From Bacteroidales bacterium (GTDB taxonomy: Bacteria; Bacteroidota; Bacteroidia; Bacteroidales; UBA3663): DNA of 36,372 nucleotides. This document shows positions 16,724-25,581 of this stretch, piece by piece. The stretch lies in the NCBI GenBank assembly GCA_016286775.1, contig JAEEUA010000008.1, positions 1-36,372 on the forward strand, written 5' to 3'. The stretch's first letter is position 1, and every line of letters starts with the position of its first letter. Made by a program: the position numbers and the translations under genes. The notes beneath the pieces are model-generated. The model worked only from the letters and a program-made list of their open reading frames with translations, ran no database searches and was not told the DNA's origin.

Positions 16724-17161
16724 TCAATCTTCTTCGCCCTTGATTTCGAGCAACGACTTGTACTCTTCATTTTCGGGATCGAGTTCGGCGTAGATGGTGA
16801 TGGGCAGTTCGGGGAGACCTGCCAATGCCTCATTGAGGCGCTCTCCGAAGGCCTTGTTATTGCGACAGATGAAAACCATGTCACGCTTTCCCTGACCCGT
16901 ATAGACACCAGTCAGAATGGCAAGCTTGTCCTTCTCCATAGCCGCCTGCAGACGATCCTGCACAGCCTCCATGATCTGAGCCTCCTTGTCGATAGCGGGC
17001 AAACCCTGTGCGTCCTTCTCATAATGCCAGGTGACCTCGATGCGCTCCTTCATCTTGCCCTGCTTGATCCAGGCATCAATGTCGGAACGGCCCGAAATAT
17101 AGGTGATTGTGTTGTCTTCGTTCTGCGAGATTGCAGTGAACCATTTGTCAGAAAGTGTCAT
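16724..17161 (-). CDS. DUF695-family protein
   Basis: 145 residues, LSDKWFTAISQNEDNTITYI at the start. The pattern of an N-terminal WF..., a GRSDIDAWI helix, VTWHYEKDAQGLP, and a later TGVYTGQGKRDMVFI followed by FGERLNEAL and ITIYAELDPENEEY resembles DUF695, a family of unknown function common in Bacteroidetes. No signal peptide. Followed 18 bases later by the PhnP-like gene. The family assignment is from memory of its pattern; no function is inferred. Confidence 0.75.
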   Translation of the reverse strand: MTLSDKWFTAISQNEDNTITYISGRSDIDAWIKQGKMKERIEVTWHYEKDAQGLPAIDKEAQIMEAVQDRLQAAMEKDKLAILTGVYTGQGKRDMVFICRNNKAFGERLNEALAGLPELPITIYAELDPENEEYKSLLEIKGEED

Positions 17162-17167
17162 TTTTAT

Positions 17168-17216
17168 AAGGGAGTAAAAGAGTAGTAAAAGGGTTATTAA
17201 AGGGGAGTAAAAGGGA
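17168..17216. repeat. Imperfect AGTAAAAG repeats upstream of the DUF695 gene
   Basis: The plus strand holds (A)GTAAAAG three times, with a related TTAAAAGG-like step between (GGAGTAAAAG, TAGTAAAAGGG, TTAAAGGGG, AGTAAAAGGG). On the minus strand this is a run of CTTTTACT units in the leader of the DUF695 gene. No consensus promoter was found between 17162 and 17256, so the DUF695 gene may be read from the upstream gene. Confidence 0.55.
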
Positions 17217-17256
17217 CGATACCTTTGCTTGATGTGTAGGAAAGGAAAAAGAAGAC

Positions 17257-19341
17257 TTAATAAAGGGTTGAAAGGCGGGCACCGGGGTAATAGTGGGCAA
17301 GAATCTCTTCGGCAGAGAAGCCCTTGAGTGCCATGGCAGCTGCACCAATCTGGCAGAGACCTACTCCATGTCCCCAGCCATGTCCCTTCAAGAGGAAATG
17401 TTTCGAGTCGTCTGCGGGAGACAGGATTTCCTCCACATCAAACCACGAACTGTAGAGATGACTCTTGGAGAGCGCCTTCCGGATGAGCAGTTCTTTTCCT
17501 ATCTCAATAGTCTTCTCGCTACCAACTATCTTCAGCAGCTTGATTCGGCCGGATGCTCCCCTTTCGACAGGCAGAAGGTGCAGAATTCTGCCCACTCCCA
17601 AGGAGAGTTTCTCTTCGAGCAGTTCGGACAATTCCTGCTGCGTATATTCTACCTGCCAGTCGTGGAAATCGACAGTCTGCTGGTCGTAGTTGTTCAGCAC
17701 CTGACTTAGGACAGCCTGCAGCCCGCCTGGCAACGACTCGATGAAAGATGGGGAACAATAAGGATCGTCCACATCACGAAGATAGTCAAAATCGATGTCC
17801 TGCCAACAGGTACTGAAAAGTTCGGTATGCCCTCCACAGCATTTGCTGAATCGCGCATCACAAATCTTGCCGTCTGCATCGGTCAGCACGATGCCACGGG
17901 TAGTCTGAATGGCCTCTTCGACGAGTGGAGAAACCTGACGCGTGATGCCCTGATAGCGCTGGCAATGATCGTCGGCACAGACATCGTAGAGCTTGTGGTC
18001 GGAATGGTCCCAATACTTGATGATCACCTCTCCTCTTGTCCCAGCAGCTTCCTCCCCTGCCCTTCCTTGAACAATAGAAGAAATAGCTTCTCTCTTGTGT
18101 TTTGAGGAGCGGATTTGTCTTAGCACCCAACTGCGGCTGATGATGGCATGTGCCTTGAGAAGCTCGAGACTATTGGTGGCAGCCATCTCGGACGAAATCA
18201 CACTGGCCAGATATTGTTCGACGGGGACAAGGTTGATGGCATGGAGTTGTCCTTCGCGAGCAATGATATGCAAGGATCCTCGAAACACCTGATCCTCGGT
18301 CTGTTGCCAATGGAATTGCTTGCCTATGGTAACACCTTCGAGCGTGAAAGGTTCGGCATGCGTCCAGTATTCGCTCATCTCCTGAACCTCCACACGGTTG
18401 GAACTGTAGTCCATGACATCCTTCATCCGGTCTTCACCAATATAATGCATTGCATGAACACGTTCGTCAGCCGAGAAACGGATCTCCTTGCCCTCCATGA
18501 CACCGACATGCAGCATGGGTTCCTGCTTGTAGCACTGGTTCATCATATCGCGAAGTATTTCGGGAGTGAGCTTGTCGAAATCCTCTTTGCGGCAAAGCGG
18601 AATCAGTCCGCAGAACTCCAGGCAAGCCGGGCTGTAGATTACCTTCTTCGGATCGTCATCGGGAAGGAAATACTGCGTTGGACGGTGTGCCTTGCGATCG
18701 ATCACCAGCCAATAGGCTATGCTACCTTCGGTCCAGGTCACGATATTCTTATGATCCGAATCCTCGATATGCGGGATATGCTGGGTAACGCCCAACTGCG
18801 TCCGCACATCCTCACTCCATCCTATCAGCGGCACACAGCTTTTGGGCACAGCCTGGAAATGCATATGGTCGGGAGCACTTGCTCCGGAACATGCGCCGTT
18901 GAAAAAGATGAGATAGTCGGGGAATAGGTCGGCAAAATAGGCCATATCCCACATCCTCCCCTTGAAATCCTGTCGAATATGCTCCTTGCAGATGATCGTG
19001 AAATGATGATCGACAATCGGGAATGGATTGACGGCCACCAGATACTGATGATGGAGTGGCAGTGTATCGATTTGCACTCGCAGCTGCTGCTCGGGCAAGG
19101 CATGTTCGCAGAGGAAGCATGGACGCACCTCATCCTTCTGCTCCACCCCCATCGTCATCGGCTTGCCATTGACGATGAGAGCCTTGGCACTGGTCGAACG
19201 TCCCGGGTTGAAGGCCAATACATATTCGCGTCCATCGACGACAAGCTTGCGACGTCCGGCTTGCGACAGTTGCTCATATCGCTGGCGACATTCAGGCCAC
19301 TGGGCTAACTGCCGTTCAAAAAAGGAATTCAGATCAAGCAT
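17257..19341 (-). CDS. HIT-like phosphorylase (DUF4922) fused to a SpoIID/LytB domain
   Basis: 694 residues. The first 260 or so form a HIT-superfamily nucleotidyltransferase/phosphorylase-like domain: C75-x2-C78, then DHMHFQ with H159-M-H161-F-Q163, the HxHxQ catalytic motif of the ATP adenylyltransferase/GalT type, corresponding to DUF4922. From about 355 it is a SpoIID domain, a peptidoglycan lytic transglycosylase fold: VEQYLASVISSEM with E385 at the position of the catalytic Glu, an HAIISRSWVL helix, CCGGHTE near the middle and GHGWGHGVGLCQIGA near the C-terminus. No signal peptide or membrane segment precedes either domain. It lies 15 bases after the glycosyltransferase gene, so they are probably translated from one mRNA. 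Domain calls are firm; the joint function is unknown. Confidence 0.85.
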   Translation of the reverse strand: MLDLNSFFERQLAQWPECRQRYEQLSQAGRRKLVVDGREYVLAFNPGRSTSAKALIVNGKPMTMGVEQKDEVRPCFLCEHALPEQQLRVQIDTLPLHHQYLVAVNPFPIVDHHFTIICKEHIRQDFKGRMWDMAYFADLFPDYLIFFNGACSGASAPDHMHFQAVPKSCVPLIGWSEDVRTQLGVTQHIPHIEDSDHKNIVTWTEGSIAYWLVIDRKAHRPTQYFLPDDDPKKVIYSPACLEFCGLIPLCRKEDFDKLTPEILRDMMNQCYKQEPMLHVGVMEGKEIRFSADERVHAMHYIGEDRMKDVMDYSSNRVEVQEMSEYWTHAEPFTLEGVTIGKQFHWQQTEDQVFRGSLHIIAREGQLHAINLVPVEQYLASVISSEMAATNSLELLKAHAIISRSWVLRQIRSSKHKREAISSIVQGRAGEEAAGTRGEVIIKYWDHSDHKLYDVCADDHCQRYQGITRQVSPLVEEAIQTTRGIVLTDADGKICDARFSKCCGGHTELFSTCWQDIDFDYLRDVDDPYCSPSFIESLPGGLQAVLSQVLNNYDQQTVDFHDWQVEYTQQELSELLEEKLSLGVGRILHLLPVERGASGRIKLLKIVGSEKTIEIGKELLIRKALSKSHLYSSWFDVEEILSPADDSKHFLLKGHGWGHGVGLCQIGAAAMALKGFSAEEILAHYYPGARLSTLY

Positions 19342-19356
19342 GGGAAGGTCTTGAAG

Positions 19357-20733
19357 TTATGATATCTTTGAATGAAGGCTACGACGGGCCAGGAGCTCAA
19401 TGGTACGGATGCGATCCTTATAGAGATTGTTCCGGTTGACTTTCTCGCGGCTCAAGGCAGCATCACTATTGCCGCTCCACCGGCGACAATCATAAAGGGA
19501 GTCGTAGATGCGCCCCAGACGATACTCGCGAGTGATGCGCAGCATAGCTGCATAGTCCTCGCCATAACTCGTATTCGGCAAAGGATACTGCAACAACAGG
19601 TCCCGACGGAAAGCACGGGGAGCGCCCAATCCATTGATGCGAAGGGCATTGTTCATTCCGTTCTCAGGAGTCCACTCCTTGTGATCTATGACTCCAGGAG
19701 GAAGTTCGTTCAGGTCGAAATCGGTTAGACGATAACTCCCGACCACAGCCATACAATTCTGTTGGGCAAAGGCATCGACAATCTGCTGAAGGGTTGCAGG
19801 GCCGGAATACATGTCGTCGCTGTCGAGCTGAACAACATACTGGCCACAAAGCGGAGAACTGACGGCCTTGTTCCAACAACCACCGATAAGGAGAGTCGTC
19901 TCTTCTGGAATGAGATGCACCACGCGCTTATCGAGCTGAGCTATTTCGTTGATAACCGCCGTCGTTCCATCGGTGCTGTGATTATCCACAACAAGGACGT
20001 TGAAGCAGAAGTCGGTCTGCTGAGCGAGCGCAGAACGAATAGCGTCGCGAATGGTCTTGACGCGATTAAAGACCGGAATAACCACACTTGCCAATGGGCG
20101 GTCCTTCTCCTCCTTCAGTGGCTCAGCGGGCTTGAGAGCAAGAGGGTCAATCCATGCGCCATTGGCTCGTAACCAATTCGTCAAAGCAACCTCATATTCC
20201 ACCTGAACCTCGCGATTACGAGGATTGACGTAATCGAACTGCGAACCCGTAGTCTCGGTCTCGGGACAGAACGTGTAGAGATACTCATTCAGATGGAACG
20301 GAAGGAACGGAGCACTACCACTGCTTTGAAGACGCAAGTCGTAGAAAGCGGCAAAGCGATATTGCGCCAATGGATCGACCTTGTCAAAAGCATCGACACG
20401 AAGCAATACCAGAGGTCCAAAGTCAAAATCATCGCGTAGCGAACCCTCCTGATAGTCGATGCACTCACAACGCTGATCGGCTTGTCGAAAGTCGGTATAA
20501 AGCATCCTTCGGCCGGTATCCTTCAATACTGCAATCATGCGTAGCAACTCCTGTTCCTTCAGTTCAACTGTGCCTGGAGAAAGCTGCAAGAGGACCCAAC
20601 GGGCATCGAGAGCAACAAGACGTTCGCGCAATGCGTTGACTTCTGTCGAAGAACACACCGATGGCAACAGAGCCATTGCACAACGTGCTCCTTCGTGTAT
20701 AAGGACTGGTTTATCTGTACCGCGTAGTATCAT
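19357..20733 (-). CDS. Family 2 glycosyltransferase with extra N-terminal region
   Basis: 458 residues from ATG 20733 (MILRGTDKPVLIHEG). The frame continues upstream, but those codons lie across the promoter -7 box, so the internal ATG is chosen. Residues 1-210 are an unrecognised region; 215-440 are a GT2 (GT-A fold) domain with ASVVIPVFNRVKTI, VVDNHSTDGT and LDSDDM, the DxD-type metal and nucleotide-sugar site. A later GEDYAAMLRITREYRLG fits the acceptor/catalytic region. No transmembrane segment, so a soluble or peripheral inner-face enzyme. Donor and acceptor are unknown. Downstream, 15 bases away, is the HIT/SpoIID fusion, which suggests joint action on an envelope glycan or nucleotide sugar (inference). 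Confidence 0.88.
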   Translation of the reverse strand: MILRGTDKPVLIHEGARCAMALLPSVCSSTEVNALRERLVALDARWVLLQLSPGTVELKEQELLRMIAVLKDTGRRMLYTDFRQADQRCECIDYQEGSLRDDFDFGPLVLLRVDAFDKVDPLAQYRFAAFYDLRLQSSGSAPFLPFHLNEYLYTFCPETETTGSQFDYVNPRNREVQVEYEVALTNWLRANGAWIDPLALKPAEPLKEEKDRPLASVVIPVFNRVKTIRDAIRSALAQQTDFCFNVLVVDNHSTDGTTAVINEIAQLDKRVVHLIPEETTLLIGGCWNKAVSSPLCGQYVVQLDSDDMYSGPATLQQIVDAFAQQNCMAVVGSYRLTDFDLNELPPGVIDHKEWTPENGMNNALRINGLGAPRAFRRDLLLQYPLPNTSYGEDYAAMLRITREYRLGRIYDSLYDCRRWSGNSDAALSREKVNRNNLYKDRIRTIELLARRSLHSKIS

Positions 20734-20760
20734 TCTATTGGAAAATTTTATTAATTGGTG

Positions 20761-20768
20761 CAAAGATA
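20761..20768 (-). promoter_or_regulatory. -7 box of the glycosyltransferase gene
   Basis: TATCTTTG on the minus strand followed by CACC; transcription would start near 20754, about 20 bases before the ATG at 20733. No TTTG at the expected -33 position; ATTG is present near it. Confidence 0.6.
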
Positions 20769-20785
20769 ATGATTTTTTTGCAAAC

Positions 20786-20947
20786 ATGGCCAATTCTATT
20801 GCAAAAAATACTATTTCGGACGAAAAAATAACGAAAAAAGACATTGAAGAACTTGAAACAGCTCTCCAATGCCTTCCTTATCTTGTGAAAAAGCACATCA
20901 ACGATACATTCCCGACCAACGACGAGACCGGGTGCCCGGGTACGTAG
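20786..20947 (+). CDS. Possible small protein, 53 residues (doubtful)
   Basis: ATG 20786 begins MANSIAKNTISDEKITKKDI and ends at TAG 20945-20947. The product is a charged, helical small protein (ITKKDIEELETAL, YLVKKHIND) that reads more naturally than random shadow frames. Against it: it starts inside the glycosyltransferase promoter region, its last 50 bases are antisense to the leucine-rich-repeat gene, and no promoter is evident. It may be chance or a remnant of a longer gene. Confidence 0.22.
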   Translation: MANSIAKNTISDEKITKKDIEELETALQCLPYLVKKHINDTFPTNDETGCPGT

Positions 20948-21797
20948 TTGGGAAAATGCTCCAAGCAGTTCCCTTATACCGATTGACGGCACCTGCAGGA
21001 ACATAGAGACGAGTGTAGTTCATATCGTTTCCGAACACGTTATCGCCCATCTCAGCAGGTCTGCTTCCGTAACAGATACACTCCACCATCGAACTGCGTT
21101 CAAAAGCATGGCTACCAATGCTCTTCAGATTCTCGTAGAATGTCAGGAACTGCAGAATAGTACCGTCGAAAGCGTAGGCACCAATCCTTTCAAGGGAACG
21201 AGGGAACTGCACTTCAGCCAGACCCCAGCACTCATAGAAGGCATAATCAGGCACCTCCTTGAGACCTTCGGGAAGGGTAACTTTCTTGAAATTCTTGCAA
21301 GTGGAGAAGGCTGCAGTAGCCAATGCCTTCACGCCCTTGGGGATAACGTATTCTCCACCTTTTGCTGTTGGACAACTGATGAGCGTAGTGCCATCGGCCG
21401 AGAAAAGAACACCATCGACTGCCTTAAAGGACGTCGAACCAGCTGCTACCTCATAGGCCTTCAAATTGAAGCAATGATCAACAACATGGGAACCAAACTG
21501 CCTGATGCTGGCAGGAAGTACGAGCGTCTCAATCAGGTCACAGCCCTTGAATGCGGTATCGGCCACAGCCACCACATTATATACAAACTCATCGGCAGGA
21601 TTGACGATCTGCTCGGGAATAACAACGCGACCCGAAAGGAAGAGCGAGTCCTCGTCGTCGTAGCAAACATTTACATTCTGGCCCTCGAGCACAGTATAAC
21701 GCAGTCCGTCCTTGGCAAAGGAGTTCTGTGCAAATGCCCGGCTTGAACCGAACACGACACAAAGGGCAGCTATCAGGATAGATAATATATTCTTCAT
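20898..21797 (-). CDS. Secreted BspA-type leucine-rich-repeat protein
   Basis: 299 residues with a signal peptide (cleavage likely after AFAQ, near residue 24). The mature part has about six 22-23-residue leucine-rich repeats of the BspA/Treponema pallidum type: DTAFKGCDLIETLVLPASIR, TAAFSTCKNFKKVTLPEGLK, DYAFYECWGLAEVQFPRSLE, AYAFDGTILQFLTFYENLK, SHAFERSSMVECICYGSRPA. The repeat ends in the usual LYVPAGAVNRYKGTAWSIF motif. Such proteins are surface or secreted binders in Bacteroidales. It ends 15 residues after the last repeat in an Arg-rich tail without a sorting domain. It is 42 bases after the OmpA-barrel gene and the third gene of that cluster. Confidence 0.9.
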   Translation of the reverse strand: MKNILSILIAALCVVFGSSRAFAQNSFAKDGLRYTVLEGQNVNVCYDDEDSLFLSGRVVIPEQIVNPADEFVYNVVAVADTAFKGCDLIETLVLPASIRQFGSHVVDHCFNLKAYEVAAGSTSFKAVDGVLFSADGTTLISCPTAKGGEYVIPKGVKALATAAFSTCKNFKKVTLPEGLKEVPDYAFYECWGLAEVQFPRSLERIGAYAFDGTILQFLTFYENLKSIGSHAFERSSMVECICYGSRPAEMGDNVFGNDMNYTRLYVPAGAVNRYKGTAWSIFPTTYPGTRSRRWSGMYR

Positions 21798-21839
21798 AAT
21801 TATTTGTTCTGTTTTAAGTCATCTGAACATATGTAAGAA

Positions 21840-23216
21840 TCAGTAAGCTGTACGTGTCTGCTTGCTGTCAGTCTGGTTGAGACGATTCGACTCGTGTCTG
21901 TTCAGCTTGATGTCGTTAGCCTTATCCTCGACTGTAGGAGTGAAGCTTGCGTCATGAGGCTTGATGTAGAAGACGACTGCACGGTTCCATTCGTTGACGA
22001 TAGAGAAAGGCTGTTCCTCGTCGCCCTTATAATCCATGCTCAGGCGGCTTGGATCGACGCCATACTCCTCGACAAGAATATTATAGACTGTCTGAGCACG
22101 CTTCTGCGAGAGCATCATGTTGTACTTGGGATAGGCTGTCTGAGCATCGGCATAACCCGTAATGACGACATCGAGATTAGGATGCGTCTCGAGGAAATTT
22201 GCTACAGAACGAACGTTACGACGCTGGGCATCGGTAACGAAGGTCTTGTCGATATAGAACGACACCGTGGTCTGAAGCATCTCGTTGTAGTGAACGTTCT
22301 CGATAACCTCTGGTTCGGGAGCAGGAGGAATTGGGCCAATATAATCCTTCACAATCACCTCTCTCGTCACACTGCGACGGTTGCCATCGTGATCCTTCAC
22401 ATAATAGATTGCTCCAAACATTATGTCCACGTAGGAGTCGTAAACACGACGGAAGCGCATGCCATTGTATGCGTCATCGGTACCATTGAACGAAACATCG
22501 AGATTAAGGCTCCAGGCATCCGAAAGGCGGTAGTCTGCAATCAAGCCGATATGACCTGCAAAGTACCATTTGTTCTTGGTCTCCACACGGTAGCCATAGC
22601 CCGAAGGCAACAGGTCGCCCGCATTGTGATGGACACCCGAATAGGTGCACTCTTTCCAGGTCGGGTGCAACAGCCAAGCTGCCTTGTCTTTGTCAAACTT
22701 GAAGGTATAGAAACCACCCATACCCAAATAACCCTTCAGACTAAAGCGACGTTTCTCCTTGTTAGGCCATAGGATATTGTGGAAATCGATGATACCATCA
22801 ATAAAGCCCGCTGCCATCGAGAAATCGTAGTTGCCGTCTTGCTCGGCCCACTCCTCGAGGAAATCGGAAGTTGACCATTCGGCACGTCCTCTCTGAGAAA
22901 GATAATTCAAGGTGAGACGCATACCGAACTGTGGGTAGAAGTTCTTGCCGAACTGAATCTGGAAACTGGGGCGGGTCATGTCGAAGAAATTGCCGAATCG
23001 CGTGTTCTCACCCATCGAGTAGGAACCTCCGATTGACGCACCGATGAACCAATTGGGAACATAAGAAGTAGTTCTTATGGTATCTTCAATATAATAGGAG
23101 GATCTTATCGTATCTTCAAAGATTCTTACATCGGAACTTATGCCATCGGTTTGGGCAAATGCACCTGTCAGCATGCCCGTAACGGCGAAACAGAAAGTAA
23201 GGATAATCTTTTTCAT
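21840..23216 (-). CDS. Outer-membrane beta-barrel with C-terminal OmpA domain
   Basis: 458 residues from ATG 23216 (MKKIILTFCFAV), which places a standard signal peptide first; an in-frame ATG at 23231 adds five residues and overlaps the upstream gene's stop region. Cleavage is likely after AFAQ. Residues about 55-290 show alternating beta strands typical of an 8-strand barrel (NWFIGASIGGSYSMGE, FGKNFYPQFGMRLTL). From about 325 is an OmpA-like peptidoglycan-binding domain: VSFYIDKTFVTDAQRRNV, VVITGYADAQTAYPKYNMML-SQKRAQTV and NRAVVFYIK. Probably anchors the outer membrane to peptidoglycan. It is a relative of the next two barrels (23232-24518 and 24672-25433). Confidence 0.92.
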   Translation of the reverse strand: MKKIILTFCFAVTGMLTGAFAQTDGISSDVRIFEDTIRSSYYIEDTIRTTSYVPNWFIGASIGGSYSMGENTRFGNFFDMTRPSFQIQFGKNFYPQFGMRLTLNYLSQRGRAEWSTSDFLEEWAEQDGNYDFSMAAGFIDGIIDFHNILWPNKEKRRFSLKGYLGMGGFYTFKFDKDKAAWLLHPTWKECTYSGVHHNAGDLLPSGYGYRVETKNKWYFAGHIGLIADYRLSDAWSLNLDVSFNGTDDAYNGMRFRRVYDSYVDIMFGAIYYVKDHDGNRRSVTREVIVKDYIGPIPPAPEPEVIENVHYNEMLQTTVSFYIDKTFVTDAQRRNVRSVANFLETHPNLDVVITGYADAQTAYPKYNMMLSQKRAQTVYNILVEEYGVDPSRLSMDYKGDEEQPFSIVNEWNRAVVFYIKPHDASFTPTVEDKANDIKLNRHESNRLNQTDSKQTRTAY

Positions 23217-23231
23217 ATCTTTGTCGGGCAT

Positions 23232-24518
23232 TTATTCTTCGTTAATAATAAAGATGATATATGACTTCACATCGGGCAGCTGGAGCTTCTGGATATGATC
23301 CTCATCACAATCCACCCAAATCTTCTCGTAAGGAATCTGCCAGCGCTGATGCAGGAGCTTGCTGATGGCCCATGCACGCTGATGGAATGTCTTGTCATCC
23401 AACTTGTTGCTGTTGGTGATGAAGATATTGCTCTTGGGCGTATTCAAATAGGCCTGAGCTGTCTGATAGACATTGTTCTGCTGCAGACGGGGAACTTCGA
23501 CAGTACCCTTGTCGAACGAAATAAGCGTATAGATGACGTCCTTATCAACATTGACCTCGGTGACAATCTTTTCGGTAAGATTCTCGATGACGGGCACAAC
23601 GGCTGGTTCCTTCCGAATCTCAGGCCGGAACGTCTGAGTCTTGTGAGGGAGCAGGTAGGTCAAGCCCACCAGCAGGTCAAGATGACCATCCCATTTCTGG
23701 TCGGAGATCAGGCCATCGAACGTATCGTCGAGGAATCTATTGATTGCCTCAACGCTGAGGTACAATCTTGGAGCAATCTTGCAGTCAAAGACAAGACCAA
23801 ACTCCAGATCAACAAGGTTGCGGGGACTGGCCGACTTGGCTTTCTCGGCCCAAACGCTGACTATCGAGAGCTCTTTCTCGGTGTAGGACCAGGTGTGTTC
23901 CAAGCCAATACCAGCCAAAGCACTGATTGTGTATTTGCGTTCCGGATTGTATCCCAGGAAGAAGTTGGTGAGGTTGGGCAGATACTGAGCAGAAAAGCCG
24001 AATGTATGCCAATTATAGGTGTGGAAATCGGCTAATCCCTGCTCGTGAGCCAGATTATACGGATAGATTTTGGCGTCGAACTTGTTATCGGCTCCACGTA
24101 CGCCTGTTCCCCGTCCGTAGAAGAACTGGAACCTGACATCACTGTAGGGAGAAATGTACTTACCGAACGATAAAGCCGCTGCAAAGTTGGCACGCTTGAA
24201 CACATTGGCCTCGCTGTCGTAACTGCCCCATGAATTCATCAGTCCCAGATAGAGACCGGCATGCCAGTTGTCTCTGAGATTGTTTGAAAATATGAATTCT
24301 TCTTTCGGGAATAATTGGGCAATTGCTTCAGCATCCTCATCGGTATAAAGAGACTGAAGAAGGTCCTCTTCTTCGGAATTGGTGTCCTCAGTGGTATATT
24401 GGCCACGGTTTCCCCAAATGCTAGTAGTACTAGTTTCCTGGGCAAGGGCACAATTTACACTCGCCGCCAACATCATGGCAAAAGCGGCTGAGTGAATGGT
24501 AGTGAATTCCTTTTTCAT
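23232..24518 (-). CDS. Outer-membrane beta-barrel with degenerate OmpA-like tail
   Basis: 428 residues with signal peptide MKKEFTTIHSAAFAMMLAAS and cleavage near ALAQ. The barrel part aligns in order with the neighbouring OmpA protein (NWHAGLYLGLMNSWGS near 82-97, SFGKYISPYSDVRFQFFYG, LTYLLPHKTQTFRPE). The C-terminal 100 residues keep an OmpA-like shape (TLISFDKGTVEVPRLQQNNV, IFITNSNKLDDKTFHQRAWAISKLL, IIFIINEE), but the usual GHTD peptidoglycan motif reads ITNSNK, so peptidoglycan binding may be lost. The stop is 15 bases from the next ATG, so the two are co-transcribed. No clear promoter is seen in 24519-24671. Confidence 0.88.
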   Translation of the reverse strand: MKKEFTTIHSAAFAMMLAASVNCALAQETSTTSIWGNRGQYTTEDTNSEEEDLLQSLYTDEDAEAIAQLFPKEEFIFSNNLRDNWHAGLYLGLMNSWGSYDSEANVFKRANFAAALSFGKYISPYSDVRFQFFYGRGTGVRGADNKFDAKIYPYNLAHEQGLADFHTYNWHTFGFSAQYLPNLTNFFLGYNPERKYTISALAGIGLEHTWSYTEKELSIVSVWAEKAKSASPRNLVDLEFGLVFDCKIAPRLYLSVEAINRFLDDTFDGLISDQKWDGHLDLLVGLTYLLPHKTQTFRPEIRKEPAVVPVIENLTEKIVTEVNVDKDVIYTLISFDKGTVEVPRLQQNNVYQTAQAYLNTPKSNIFITNSNKLDDKTFHQRAWAISKLLHQRWQIPYEKIWVDCDEDHIQKLQLPDVKSYIIFIINEE

Positions 24519-24671
24519 TAACTTTTGATTTAGTTATATGTATTATAACGTTATTTCTAAAAAATTATTGTTATTTCATATAAGAAAACTTGAAAAACTG
24601 CTCAAAAGTTAGTTCTGTATTCAATTGGGATGTCTTTCATGCTTTCCACATATGAAAAAACTTCAATCGGG

Positions 24672-25433
24672 TTAATCCAGTTCTGTCCAATAGCGATGAT
24701 AGATCCTCGGATTGGCAAAACGCTGCCGGTGTTGTCCATTGGGGATGTAATAAACGATACCAATTCTCGCCGAAACGAAAAAATCGACTTTTTGGGTACC
24801 GCCCGCAACGCCATTGTATGCATTGTCGGTAGCATGGAAATCAACTTCGAAAGTCAGGTCACTTGAACGCATGATATGCCATGCAGCCTCATAACCGATC
24901 TTGGCTGTCCAGTACCTGTGATTAAAACGGTCAACGACGTAGATGTCTTCGTACCAGTCGTCCACCTTGTCATCGACATAGAAGCGGTAGAGTTGACCGC
25001 CACCGAAGACCAGATAACCGTCGTACCAGTTTCGCGTATTATACTTTCGAAAGAAATTGGCGAGGTTGATCATAACGTCGAACGTTCCAATCCCCACTAC
25101 GAATTGGTAGGGCGAGAACATATCAGGCAGATATTTGGCGGCGCCGGCAGAAGGATGTCCCAATTGGGAAGAAATTTCTGCCGTAACCCTCAAGCTCCAC
25201 TTCGGGGTTATTGTACGACCAATCTGGATGCTTCCGCTCGGGAGCTCCGTCTTGTAGAAGTTATCATAAATAACATTCTCTGCCAACGAAAGACTCGTAC
25301 CGACATCAATTCCTACGAACCAATTGCCAGGACCAAGATATGTGCGGTCATGCTTCTGCGCCCTACAGACAAGAGCGGATGATAGCAGCAGCATCAATGT
25401 CGCGAACCTACAAAAGCGTAATACGGTACTCAT
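24672..25433 (-). CDS. Outer-membrane beta-barrel, short paralogue without OmpA domain
   Basis: 253 residues; signal peptide with cleavage near VCRAQ. It repeats the barrel pattern of the two downstream genes (NWFVGIDVGTSLSLAEN, IQIGRTITPKWSLRVT, DNAYNGVAGG against DDAYNGMRFR, IGIVYYIPNGQHRQR against FGAIYYVKDHDGNRR), then stops at the point where the others enter the OmpA-like part. About 70 bases after the stop the other minus frame gives a plausible charged tail (SYVESMKDIPIEYRTNF); this could reflect a frameshift or chance. Promoter -7 box TAACTTTG at 25442-25449. Confidence 0.85.
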   Translation of the reverse strand: MSTVLRFCRFATLMLLLSSALVCRAQKHDRTYLGPGNWFVGIDVGTSLSLAENVIYDNFYKTELPSGSIQIGRTITPKWSLRVTAEISSQLGHPSAGAAKYLPDMFSPYQFVVGIGTFDVMINLANFFRKYNTRNWYDGYLVFGGGQLYRFYVDDKVDDWYEDIYVVDRFNHRYWTAKIGYEAAWHIMRSSDLTFEVDFHATDNAYNGVAGGTQKVDFFVSARIGIVYYIPNGQHRQRFANPRIYHRYWTELD

Positions 25434-25441
25434 AATCGTGG

Positions 25442-25449
25442 CAAAGTTA
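25442..25449 (-). promoter_or_regulatory. -7 box of the short barrel gene
   Basis: TAACTTTG on the minus strand followed by CC, nine bases before the ATG at 25433, giving a nearly leaderless mRNA. No TTTG at the expected -33 distance. Confidence 0.5.
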
Positions 25450-25581
25450 CGAAAAATAAATGTTAATAGTTCTTTCGACCCAAATTTTACCCAAAATTAA
25501 AACTATTTTTGGCAAATAATCCCCAAAATGCAATCTTTAGCCGCTAATTTCAGCTATTTTTATACCATATCCACCTGCAAA

